Positions 46,871-56,259 of a stretch of 64,000 bases of DNA are shown here, piece after piece (within the stretch, counting starts at the first letter, position 1; every line of letters starts with the position of its first letter). The notes under the pieces were generated by a model that did not search any database, was not told the DNA's origin, and was given only the letters and a program-made list of their open reading frames with translations. The DNA lies in NCBI GenBank assembly GCA_014529385.2, contig CM043952.1:68577370-68641369 (forward strand). The letters run 5' to 3'. Source of the DNA: Adiantum capillus-veneris. Taxonomy: Eukaryota > Streptophyta > Polypodiopsida > Polypodiales > Pteridaceae. Position numbers and translations under genes: made by a program.

Positions 46871-47939
46871 TGTTAGGAGTTTTTTTGGAACAAGTGATTG
46901 TGCATATGTACATACATATGCATGGTGCATCAAATAAAGGATTGCCCATTTTCCAAAGCCAGCTGGTTACGTGGGGCCCACATGTGTACAGGTAGGACAG
47001 TGTGTACATAGCACATTGATTTTCATCATCATCAGTATCAATGTGTTTTTTCTATAATAATAAGGAGTTTGTAGAGCATAAAACTTCTCAAGGAAGCTAT
47101 CATCGGGCCGACGACATGAGGTAAGGAGATGCGTCAAGTGGCATCCAGTGGCGTCAGGAGGTCGAAAGGGATCAAGACTTGCACGTGGATAAGTATAGAC
47201 ACAACGTGGGTGTTTTCTTGTGATCAATTATGCAAAGGTCATCATGAGAGCTATATTTGGGGGCCACTTCACGTGATTGCGGGATGCATTATTGAAAAAA
47301 TTTGAGTGTCAAGTGTGCAGATGGATGTAGAAGGGTGACATAAATGCACTACATGGCCATTTTTTGGCATGTTCGGGGTCCATTTGAGATCAATCAAAAG
47401 GCCAAAGATGATCAAGGGATAAAGTGAAGTGTGGACACTGAAAAACTTGAGAAAAAACCAGAAAAACGTGGAGAGAAGAGGAGGAACAGTTGCAACTCAA
47501 TTTTTGTTGTTTTTGGAGCCTGTTTTGGCGATAAACTGCTCATCCAAGGTCGGATTTGAGCACTTTGATATTGTAGACTGGGGATTTTGGCCATTCCGGA
47601 TGTAACTGCGCTATCCATTTTGCCAAATTCCTCACTGTTTTTTTTCTGTTTTGGCTGTGTAAGTTTCTCATGTGAGCGAAGCCTTTGCTAAAATTTGTAA
47701 TTGTATCTGGCATATTTCATCCATATTGTGTGAGCTATTTGTCCCATTGGTGTTGGTCCAAGCTCAATTGTATCTAAACATCATAAATATTCCTCTTTTG
47801 AGCTGATCTTTTTGGGGATGTGTGTGTGTGTGTGTGTGTCTTTGTGTTGAGTGGGCAAATGGATAGTCTCTCTCCTCTCCCTCCATCGGTGTGCTCCCTA
47901 TCTCGGCCAGGTGGGTTGTGTAAGCCGAGTGGTGCCCCA

Positions 47940-47996
<57 letters not shown>

Positions 47997-48135
47997 ATTT
48001 TAAGAGTGCGTATTGGGTGATTATAGAAGCATTTTAAGCCGAGTGATGCCCCATAGTGTGTGTGTGTGTGTGTGTATCATTTTAAGAGTGCGTATTGGGT
48101 GATTATAGAGGCATTTTAAGCCGAGTGATGCCCCA

Positions 48136-48179
<44 letters not shown>

Positions 48180-48242
48180 CCATTTTAAGAGTGCGTATTG
48201 CGTGATTATAGAGGCATTGTTTGTGTTTCCATCCCTCTCACA
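46871..48242 (+). repeat. 3' LTR of Tat-like element (1372 bp) with internal triplication
   Basis: Homologous to the 5' LTR, but its GT-array segment with flanks (GTGCCCCATAG...TTTTAAGAGTGCGTATTG) occurs three times, starting about 47921, 48035 and 48117, with GT runs of different length at 47942-47995, 48057-48075 and 48139-48174. This explains most of its extra length. Confidence 0.9.
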
Positions 48243-49593
48243 TTGTTATTGGTTGAATCTTACTTGTAAGGGATCCATTTCAACGGCAACAACATTTCAT
48301 CCTTTCTTCAAAGCACTCATTGTAGTTGTCCCTATATCAACAAATATACAAAACTTGACACACCTTTATCAAAACAAATATCATCAATATATGAATGTTA
48401 AAATTGAATAGTACATGTTCCTGCAAAAAGATCTAAGATTCATTCTCCTTTCATTGCGAGAAGATCAATAAAATCAATCCTCAACAGTTATGGCTTTTGA
48501 TACCGATTCATGATGTCACTTAGAATCACCAGAAAGATCTCGAAGTTTTTTGCACACCCCTGGTCTATCAAAAATATTTGTGCGAGCTGCCTCTACAACT
48601 AAGACCAGAGGGAGAAAAAAATACCACAGTAGCAAACTCTGCAAAGGATAACCTATCCAATTGGTAGCCTTTTATGTTAGGTTTTGTCTTGTCAAAAAGA
48701 CAAAACTACATCATCATCTTGAAAAAAAAAAAGAATACTAAAAAAATTATGAACCATCTGACTTACCAAATGCATAATTGATGGGCCATGGAGTTATGTG
48801 CAAACTCAAAAAAGTTTAGTTTCACTTACTCGTTTCCTAGTAAGCATGGCATCCTTGAATTCGTCTTGTCAAGAAGTTGGATATACTTCTTCTATCGTGA
48901 AATCCTTGCATGCAAGTTTGAAATCATATTTCTTCTCTTTATCGTTCACAAATTGTTTTTCTTTCCCTTCTACAAGGCAATATACAATGTCTTGCAAGGT
49001 ATTTTCTCTGATATCAATAAGATGACCTACCACTTTGAAAACACTTTCCTCATTGATGGGACCTTTATTGTCAACGACACAAAGAAATGGAGTAAGAGGT
49101 TCAACAATAGTTTGATTCTGCCGAAAAACACCTACTCAAATTGACCAAGCATGACCTTCATGCTTCTTTGTCGTGCATGCTCCCAAAGGACTTGAACATC
49201 ATGAGTTGATGACTTTTTTTGTTTTTGACAGATAGTAAGCATACCTCTAGGGGGAACAATGGCTCTGTCTAAAGGTATCATCGATAAAGTCTCATCAATA
49301 CCTTGAGCTTGTTCTGGAAGCTGATGAGCTAACAATTGTCGTGAAGAAGCACCACTTCCAAAAGTGGGAGGAGGTGGAAGAAGCTGTCTTCTAGAATCTT
49401 CTCCGACAATTGGCACACATACTCTAGGTGCTTGAAAGTGAGGGCTGATGGGAGCAGGTTTACTACGTGAAGGAGTGAGTGAACCTGTACGATCTAAACC
49501 AGTTGGAGCAGATGGAGATTGATTAGAAAGAGTAGATTGTTGTCCTCTTCTTTGTTTCTTGGAAACACGAGCATCACCAGAAGGAGAAGCCAT
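48243..49593 (-). pseudogene. N-terminal and SAM-binding part of a methyltransferase-like pseudogene
   Basis: From an ATG at 49591-49593 the frame gives a Pro/Ser-rich start (MASPSGDARVSKKQRRGQQS) and continues past one in-frame stop near 49132. It then reads VEPLTPFLCVVDNKGPINEE, FKVVGHLIDIRENTLQDIVY and YDFKLACKDFTIEEVYPTS, ending at GTAAGTG, a good splice donor, at 48829. Farther left are exon-like pieces: YQLDRLSFAEFATVV, EAARTNIFDRPGVCKKLRDL, and FVDIGTTTMSALKKG, stop, NVVAVEMDPLQVRFNQ. The hydrophobic-D-x-G (48330-48341) followed about 20 residues on by AVEMDP (48269-48288) resembles motifs I and II of class I SAM-dependent methyltransferases. The glycines of motif I are poorly kept. 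Stops make it a pseudogene; the substrate is unknown. Confidence 0.5.
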
Positions 49594-50640
49594 TACAAAG
49601 AAGAAGCTGCAAACATCGACAAAAGAACTATAAATTCTTGTAATCAAGCAAACAAAATTCAAAATACTTACTTAAAAACAACAAGAATCATATTAAATTT
49701 ACAAAAATTAAACAAAGAAGATAAAAAAATCTCTCATATTTCAATGTTTTCTTAAGAAGAAAATTAAGAATTTATGTCTAGTTAGACAAAAAAAAACCAA
49801 AGCATGTCTTTATGTCTTTATTTATGGCACAATAGATCTCTTATATGATGCTAACAAAATGATACCAAAATCAAGTGCATCATGCTAATCCCATCTCCTT
49901 TGCTCTAGTGTCCCAACAACAACAATACTCACACTATCTCTTTCCGGAGTGGCTAGAGCAACACTCGACACTTGAATTTCCAAACCAACCACATAATCTC
50001 ACATTTTCTTGCAACAAGTGCTTGTTTAACAAAGAAAGACCAAAGAGAGTAGTTGATACTATCCAACCTACCCTCATTTGGAAGTACATCAAGAATACAG
50101 GAAGCATTGTTTCTTTGTTGATGTGTCCTTATGCATATAACAACAAATCCGCACCATGTGTACAAAGATCTACACAACCAACGGTAATTTTTTTGCACAA
50201 TATTGCCAAAACATAGCTCTCTTTGTACGCACAATCCATCACACTTATGTACTTTTACCTCCACATTAATACATGTTTTCTGTAAGATAAGATTTTTTGT
50301 ATGGCTGAAAACTATCTTCTATTGTGATGCCCAAAACAAAATTCTGAGGGCTTCAAAAAGGGGGTAAAACCTCAAGACACCTACTTGAAAAATCTCTCAT
50401 AATGCTGAATATGCAAATCCAAGCTCCGAAATCAAAAACTGCCTGTAAATTCCACGCGCGCGCGTACACAAACGCAAAAACAATTTGCATACAGCCATGC
50501 AAAGTAGAAACATGAAGACAAAGAAAACTCACACAAAGAACAAGGAGATGGACAACATGAAGATAGAGATGAAAATAAAAAAAGACATACCTAGATACGA
50601 CCTTTGGAGAGAGCAAACCCTTCTCATTGTGTTTTGGATT
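49594..50640. other. AT-rich interval upstream of the methyltransferase-like pseudogene
   Basis: No supported gene. If the leftward frame at 49593 and the rightward frame at 51996 are both real, this and the minisatellite form their shared upstream region. Confidence 0.4.
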
Positions 50641-50644
50641 AGAA

Positions 50645-51300
50645 GAGCATAACCAAGCTGTATTCTAGAATACACTTATTCTACAAAGTTGCACTTAGGA
50701 ATACACCTATGCTACAAAGTTGTATTTAGGAATACACCTATGCTACAAACTTGTATTCCAGAATACACATGTGCTACAAACTTGTATTCCTGAATACACC
50801 TACGTTGCAAACTTGTATTCCAAAATACACTTGCATTGTACGTTTGTATTCTAGAATACAAGATTGTTGCAATCTTGTGTTCTAGAATAGAAAAGTGCTA
50901 AAACTTGTATTCTAGAATACAAGATTGAAGTACTCTTGTTTTCTAGAATGAAAAGAAATTGAATCCTAGAATAATTATACAAATAAATGAACAAAAAACT
51001 TAACACTCACATATTCTAGAATACAACTGTATTGTAAATTGTATTTTGGAAAAGAAATTTAGTGCAAGTTTTTATTCAGGGATACAAGAAGCTTGCACAC
51101 ATGTATTCTAGAATGCAAGGAGCTTGCACACAAAGTTGTATTCAAGAATACAAGGAGCTTGCACACATGTATTCTTGCATACACTTGTGTTGCAAATTTG
51201 TTTTCCAAACAAAAAATTGACACACAGGTCGTCAGTTTGTTTTTCAAAATCAAATGAGTTGTATTTAAACAAATAAAAATTTCATTTTTTAGAATACACT
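50645..51300. repeat. 31-bp minisatellite with palindromic TTGTATTCTAGAATACAA core
   Basis: Core-motif starts fall at 50660, 50690, 50721, 50752, 50783, 50814, 50845, 50876, 50906 and 50937, spacings of 30 or 31 bp. After an irregular patch they resume at 51010, 51040, 51071, 51102, 51137, 51168 and 51199. Each core is a full or partial inverted repeat GTATTCnnGAATAC with a variable ~13-bp linker (often TATGCTACAAAC or GAGCTTGCACAC). No coding potential. Confidence 0.92.
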
Positions 51301-51584
51301 AAATAAATATGCCGTGAAAATTGCTTCAAAAAAAAATTCATTGTTTTTTTTGTCAAACGACACTTTCAAAAAACAAATTTGTATTCCAGTATACAAGTTA
51401 ATGATATGTCAGTATAAAAAACTAAAGATTAATTCTTTATTGTACTAGATTTAACAATTTGGTTGAAATTTTCTATTTGAAATGGTCTAAAACATTCCAA
51501 ATAAATAAAAGGCTCTAAAAATCATAGAACTTATACTTTAAAATTTTTTGAGACAATATTGAACCATTTTACGGGTTTAAAAAA

Positions 51585-51725
51585 TTATAAGCAAATTGTG
51601 CAACAATGAAAAGCTAATATATCAAAACATAAGCAAACATAAGTTTGTTTTTTGTATAAGCAAATTGTGCAACAATAAAAAGCTAATATATCAAAACATG
51701 AAATTAAAAATCATGCCTAAAAATA
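51585..51725. repeat. 69-bp tandem duplication
   Basis: GCAAATTGTGCAACAAT begins at 51591 and 51660, and AAAAGCTAATATATCAAAAC follows both. AT-rich, non-coding. Confidence 0.9.
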
Positions 51726-51995
51726 AACAATGGAGCAAAAAGTGTTGTTTTGCAAAAACGTGCTCTAGAGATCAACTACACAAAACTCTAAGGAAGAGTG
51801 ACTCAAACTGAGACTTTGAGATCCTTTTTAAGGTATAAATAATTTTTTATTTTTTATTTTTTTCTATTTTTCTTTTTAAAAAAAACTACATTTAAATAGG
51901 GTAAGAAGTGCTCAGACTCATTCTAACAAGAGCCAAAGCTAAAGATTTCCTTTGTGGAATCATTTTTTTATCATTTTCAATTTGTTACCTCAAAC

Positions 51996-52330
51996 ATGTC
52001 ATTTTCAAGCACTTCTGAATCTTTTCACTTACCTTCTTCCTTAATTACACCACCAACGGAGAATAATAGTTCTAGTGGTGAAGAGGCAATTAGCCAAAGG
52101 TTTCAAGAAACGTTGGACATGGAGTTGGATAGCGCTTTTGGTTCTTAAGGAAATGCTGAAAGTGCTGACAATTCAAACGCTACTCTGAGCGGAACAAAAA
52201 GATTACTCAAAGGAGCAGCTGTGAAAATAAACTTGTCGAGAGTATTGTTGTGCAAAGAATTGTTTAAGAAGTTTAGGCTTCAACAAAATCAAGCAAGAAA
52301 GAGAGATATTATTTGGGATGAAGCAATCTA
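51996..52330 (+). pseudogene. N-terminal segment of DUF7869-like transposon-derived gene
   Basis: ATG at 51996 opens MSFSSTSESFHLPSSLITPP, a Ser-rich start, and reaches a stop (TAA at 52146-52148) after LDSAFGS. The same frame then continues through GNAESADNSNATLSGTKRLL and NLSRVLLCKELFKKFRLQQN to a second stop near 52330. The basic ARKRDIIWDE end and its position upstream of clearer exons suggest it is the front of the same gene. I do not recognise this part on its own. Confidence 0.35.
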
Positions 52331-52436
52331 ACCAAAATAGTTTCTTACCTACATCAATTGGGATAACGAATGAACACACAAGATATACAGTTTTGGATGA
52401 AATTGTATGTAGAAGATGTTTTGCACGTTTAAGATC

Positions 52437-52782
52437 TAGAGAGGAGGTTATGCAGTGCTCATACACAATATGTGATACTCTAGAGTTGTCATATTTAAAG
52501 AATTGGTTGGATGTATTTGTGGGTTAAAATGGTAAAAATCTTCCGAACTGTAAGTTTACACACTTACCGGATAACTTTACAAAGATAGAAGTTTACAATC
52601 TTTATGTTGAAACTCTCAAGGAATGGAACATGCCAATTCTTTCTCTTTGCTCATTCCTAAGAGTTTGGAGAAAACACTTCTCCCATGTAAACATTCTAAA
52701 AAGAACAAGAATGGGTGTTTGTCAAATTTGTGTTGAATTAAAAGCAAAGCAAAACACAGCCAAAACATCAGAACAAAAAGGT
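52437..52782 (+). pseudogene. DUF7869-like gene, internal exon
   Basis: The frame reads RSREEVMQCSYTICDTLELS and WLDVFVG, stop. It continues FTHLPDNFTKIEVYNLYVET, LSLCSFLRVWRKHFSHVNIL, then MGVCQICVELKAKQNTAKTS, ending AAAAAG followed by GTAAGC, a good splice donor at about 52782. The W-R-x-x-F-x-x-V-x-I-x-K...x-G-x-C-x-x-C-V-E-L-K pattern is the block preceding the DUF7869 core in transposon-derived plant proteins. The CxxC may bind zinc. One in-frame stop is present. Confidence 0.55.
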
Positions 52783-52865
52783 AAGCTTAATGTGGATTTT
52801 GAAGTTCAAATATAATTTTTTGGATCATTCTATTCAATAACTAATACTGTTCTTTTGTTTTGAAG

Positions 52866-53108
52866 CTCCTATTCAACTTGCACTCAAAATCCACCGAGAA
52901 CAACAAAGCACAGAGAAACAAAAGCTAGCAAAGCATAGAAAAAAGTGTCTAGAGCACAAAGATCAATACTTGGGATTGGTCATTGATGGGATGGATCAGA
53001 AGAAGACTTTACTACCTCATTTTTTACATGTTCCAAAAAATCTTAAAGAAGAAAATTTTGTACAGTTACATGTGGTTGGAGCACTTATCTTCAATGGTGT
53101 CATGACAT
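52866..53108 (+). pseudogene. DUF7869-like gene, core exon
   Basis: After a pyrimidine-rich tract ending TTTTGAAG, the sequence reads APIQLALKIHREQQSTEKQK, LAKHRKKCLEHKDQYLGLVI, DGMDQKKTLLPHFLHVPKNL and QLHVVGALIFNGVMTSK. The phrase I-D-G-M-D-Q-x-K-T-x-L-P-H, followed about 25 residues on by a V-x-G-A-x-x-x-G block, is characteristic of the domain annotated DUF7869, thought to be transposase-derived. The exon is open. The catalytic part normally C-terminal to it is missing: the next frame picks up only a tail domain. Confidence 0.6.
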
Positions 53109-53115
53109 CCAAAGT

Positions 53116-53505
53116 TTGGGGAATGTCAATGAGTTGACTGCGGGTGTCATGCTTACTGTGTTAGCATCAGATGATGAGAGTGGATGTCCATTAGCATCAG
53201 ATGATGAGAGTGGATGTCCATTTTGGATAGCCAAAGTCATCAAGATCTATGAACAAAATCAATGTATTCATTGGATTGATGTTCATTGGTACAAAGCGGT
53301 TGGAGAAGAAGCAATTACCAGTAGGTACTATCTTGAAGTGATCAAGGTGAATAAAAAGAATAAAAAGGAAAGCAGCAAACGACGTATCGATAATCTAAAT
53401 TTGGAGGATGTGGAAATTCTTGTTTATGGTTTCACCTTAAAGGAGTGTGGTCATCTTCGTCAACAAACCATAAAAATTCTGATGGAAAAAGTTCAAGGAT
53501 TGTAA
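53116..53505 (+). pseudogene. C-terminal domain of the DUF7869-like gene
   Basis: Open frame of 129 codons ending in TAA. It contains CPFWIAKVIKIYEQNQCIHW, IDVHWYKAVGEEAITSRYYL and a basic KKNKKESSKRRIDNL, then a FTLKECGHLRQQTIKIL tail. The F-W-I-A-K-V...H-W-Y pattern resembles the BAH/Tudor-like C-terminal part seen in proteins of this family. A perfect 30-bp tandem duplication near its start repeats LASDDESGCP. The intervening region found in complete family members is deleted. Confidence 0.45.
53161..53220. repeat. Perfect 30-bp in-frame tandem duplication
   Basis: Two identical 30-bp units (53161-53190, 53191-53220), each encoding LASDDESGCP. No differences, so the duplication is recent or conserved. 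Confidence 0.98.
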
Positions 53506-53911
53506 TTGAAAGCTTTGAGTGTTTAATTGTAAGCTTTCAAGGATGTAATTGTTTTTCTAGTGGAATGTTGTGTAAATTTTTTAGAACTATTTGCACCTTT
53601 TTTGTCTCAAAAATTTTTCTTTATTGACTTTAGTACAAAAAATTGGAGTTTTTTTGGTAGTGTTCACTGTCATTTTTTTTAAGTAGCTTCAAAAATTGAT
53701 GTTTTTTTTAGTTTTTTGACAACTTTTGGTCAAATTAAAGGTGAGGTGTAGTTTTTGCGACTAAGGTGTACTTTTTTATGACCAAGTGTTAAAAGACCAT
53801 TGGTGAGTTTACTTCCAAAACCATTCGCACCATGTCCTTCCTATGCTTTTCAAATAAAATAAAATATTTGAGAAAATGTCACTTGAAAATTAAAACACTT
53901 CGATTAACTTG
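53506..53911. other. AT-rich interval
   Basis: T-rich non-coding sequence between the DUF7869-like remnant and the next LTR element. Confidence 0.5.
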
Positions 53912-53916
53912 CCTTC

Positions 53917-54135
53917 TATTGAGCTCGCAAACAGAAGCTAATAGCCTATTGTGTCACGTATATACATAGCTATGGAGATAGAAGTGTACAAAGAAGAGAG
54001 GGAGAGATGGATAAGATAACGCACACAGTTGGAGCACAAATGGAAAGAGAGATATTAAATTAGTTTTTGTGCTTTATAAAGGCTCTTACATGCTTTTCAC
54101 ACCTCATGACAGCCCAAGTTGGGTTGATCCCAACA
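53917..54135 (-). repeat. 3' LTR of DnaJ-carrying element
   Basis: About 219 bp, matching 55575-55792 (for example GAGAGGGAGAGATGGATAAG and CACACCTCATGAC), with moderate divergence. The purine tract lies next to its right end at 54136-54150. Confidence 0.88.
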
Positions 54136-54150
54136 ATCGCCCACTTCAGC

Positions 54151-54947
54151 CAAACATGGCATAATCATCATCATCATCATACACCCCCTTGAGCTAAAGT
54201 CTTCATTCTCATGACACAACGAGCTTTGGTATACTTGCAAACCGTGAGTTTTAGGTTTTTTCACAACTTGGTGCCACTATGGAGCTACCATCATGTGGGG
54301 GTTTTGGTTTCCTCCCAAACCTCGGGTTTAGGTTTACCCGTTAACCTCATGAGAGTTGATCACAAAACAAGGTTGGGCTTTCATAATTCATAGGGAATGT
54401 CTTACCATTGGCATCATCTTCATTATTGAGGCAGTGTCTACTCCCTTTACAAATTCAATATCATAAAAATTGGAAAGGCGAATGTGGGCTTTGTGCCAAA
54501 TAGCACATGGCATACACATTATGTGAATGTTTATCATCGAAAGACCCAAAGTGTGAACAACCGCTTAAAGTAAAAGGAAAAGGTATTTGAAATTAAAGAG
54601 ATCTTTGAAAAAAAATGAAAGCTATGATCAAATCTTGCACATGCATCATCTATGACGTCTTATGTTTGTGTGCCATTTCTCTATTCATCTGATGTTGTGG
54701 CAACTCTGACACCACATTTTATTACATCCCATGCATCTGCTTGCTCCTTAGCTTTTGTAGCTAGGTATGCACAAGCTCCATCGCTCACAAATGTCATAAG
54801 AAATCTCCAAATAATTGTAGGACAGGTCATTTTAGGCCAAACCGTATGAAATCTGGCTCATCATCTGCCTTCTCAACACTATTACATGTGCAGCCTAATG
54901 CTCCTTCTAAGATTTGGGAGTGCCATAGTAAGTAGACGTTTGAGGCC
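54151..54947 (-). other. Unidentified interior of DnaJ-carrying element
   Basis: Between the 3' LTR and the DnaJ fragment I see no gag or pol motif. A minus-strand frame near 54660-54850 (WRFLMTFVSDGACAYLATKA) is protein-like but not recognised; it may be another captured piece or chance. Confidence 0.4.
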
Positions 54948-55469
54948 CTACTTTGGCACTTCCAATCCATTGATGGTTTCTTCACACTCATCAAGGGCCA
55001 CTTGGCTCAATTTGGATGCTGGTTTGGATGGTAAAAAATGACCTTCAGGGACAGGCATTAGTCGGGAGAGAGGGCCCAGGCCTCCAAAAAGTCCACCTAA
55101 AAGTGGATGTAAAGGTTTCCCTTCATGATTGATACATTTTCTTTGACCTAGATTGATCACCTTCGTTGGGTTGGACTTTACAAGCAATTGTCATCCATCA
55201 AGGTGAGTCAATGCAAATTGAAACCCACACAAAGCCTCTCTCAGTGTAAGACTATCAACAAACAAATCATCTCCTTTCCTCTTGAACTTTGCATGGTCCT
55301 TCAATTGAAGCACAAAACTATATTATCTCCAGTTTCAATGTTAGGTGTCTCATCTGCTTCACCTCTAAAGACTATTTTTTGACCATGCTGCATTCTTTTC
55401 TCCACATGCACCTTCAGCACTTTCTTGCCTTGCACCACACTTTGATCCCTTTCCTTTGCATTTGGGACA
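54948..55469 (-). pseudogene. Captured DnaJ/HSP40 (type I J-protein) C-terminal fragment
   Basis: On the minus strand from about 55469: CPKCKGKGS, one last zinc-finger repeat of the DnaJ Cys-rich domain. Then VVQGKKVLKVHVEKRMQHGQ, KIVFRGEADETPNIETGDN, FKRKGDDLFVDSLTLREALC, GFQFALTHLDG, stop, QLLVKSNPTKVINLGQ, and at the end PSKPASKLSQVALDECEET. This is the substrate-binding C-terminal region of plant cytosolic type I J-proteins (AtJ2/AtJ3 group) that pass clients to HSP70. The J-domain and G/F region are missing. Two in-frame stops and at least two frameshifts exist. Introns are absent across the stretch, as expected for capture through RNA. It is not a functional chaperone. Confidence 0.93.
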
Positions 55470-55560
55470 CAATATATTTCTTAACAGTGAAAGTTTCTTC
55501 AAATTTCCATTGTAAACACCCTCCTTATTGAAAGTGGTCCTCTTTGTCACCGATTGTGGT

Positions 55561-55572
55561 GCTCTGATACCA
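55561..55572 (-). promoter_or_regulatory. Primer-binding site of DnaJ-carrying element
   Basis: The minus strand reads TGGTATCAGAGC two bases after the LTR end, fixing the element's orientation. Confidence 0.88.
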
Positions 55573-55574
55573 CC

Positions 55575-55792
55575 CGTTGAGCTTGTAGTAGAAGCTAATA
55601 GCATATTGCATCGCGTATAGACATAGCCATGAAGATAGAAGTGTGCAAAGAAGAGAGGGAGAGATGGATAAGATAACGCATACAACTAGAGAAAAAATAG
55701 AAAGAGAGATATTAAATTACGTTTTGTGCCTTTCAAAGGCTCTTACATGTTGTTCACACCTCATGACTGCCCAAGTTCGGCTGATCCCAACA
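55575..55792 (-). repeat. 5' LTR of DnaJ-carrying element
   Basis: About 218 bp, partner of 53917-54135, flanked on the right by the CCTTC target duplication. Confidence 0.88.
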
Positions 55793-55797
55793 CCTTC

Positions 55798-56255
55798 AAA
55801 CCAAGGATAATTTAAAATCACAGCACAATCCTCATGAAAAAATAAAACATAGTAAGAACAACAAGTACCAATTTTTTATGTGCCATTACATAGAGAATAA
55901 GTTCATATGAATTAATCAATATAATTTGGATTTTAGGTTCCTATTGGTCGTAGTTCTTCTGGCTATAGTGCTATTGGGGAGGGTGCAGGTGGGGGGCCTA
56001 TGGTTAGTGAGTGAAATAGTGGCCTAAGAGCGGATGATCATGGCTTGGCAAACCTCAACTATAGTTGGAGGTCTACTCGAGGGTGGACCAAATGGCATTG
56101 TCAATTCTTGGTGACGTGGTAAAGATGATGGAGCTGGCTGTGATTGTGCTGAATGTGGTATATCTCCCTCATGAGGAGTCGATCCTAGACCACTAGAAAT
56201 ATATTGTTGTGGTTGAACACGTGCCAAAAACAATTTGCGATCTCATTCAATGTTG
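55798..56255. other. Unclassified interval
   Basis: A Pro/Ser/Gln-rich minus-strand frame (56024-56233) has no recognisable motif. Confidence 0.3.
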
Positions 56256-56259
56256 ATGC

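Larger units (their letters stand above)
39302..48242 (+). mobile_element. Ty3/gypsy element with second RNase H (Tat-like), decayed
   Basis: LTRs at 39302-40471 and 46871-48242 both begin TGTTAGGAGTTTTT and end TCTCACA or GCTCACA. A PBS follows the 5' LTR and a purine tract (AGGGGATGGGCAAATTA) precedes the 3' LTR. Gag, protease, reverse transcriptase, two RNase H segments and integrase occur in the order expected for the Tat lineage. At least eight stops or frameshifts are present, and I see no clean 5-bp target duplication. It appears to have inserted into a minus-strand gene-like sequence. Confidence 0.9.
53917..55792 (-). mobile_element. Small LTR retrotransposon carrying a DnaJ/HSP40 gene fragment
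   Basis: On the minus strand the LTRs (55575-55792 and 53917-54135) begin TGTTGGGATCA and end CTCAACG or CTCAATA. The target duplication CCTTC lies at 53912-53916 and 55793-55797. A tRNA-Met-type PBS follows the right-hand (5') LTR, and a purine-rich AAGTGGGCGAT precedes the left-hand (3') LTR. The 1.4-kb interior shows no gag or pol, but a 0.5-kb stretch clearly derived from a host DnaJ gene without introns. It must have been mobilised by enzymes of another element. Confidence 0.9.

Noticed and set aside
50645-51300. CRISPR-like appearance of the 31-bp array
   Set aside because: The repeats diverge, the linkers are short and similar to each other, and the surroundings are plant nuclear DNA with no cas genes.
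54652-54849. Plus-strand ORF in the DnaJ-carrying element
   Set aside because: The element is minus-sense and no motif supports the plus-strand frame.
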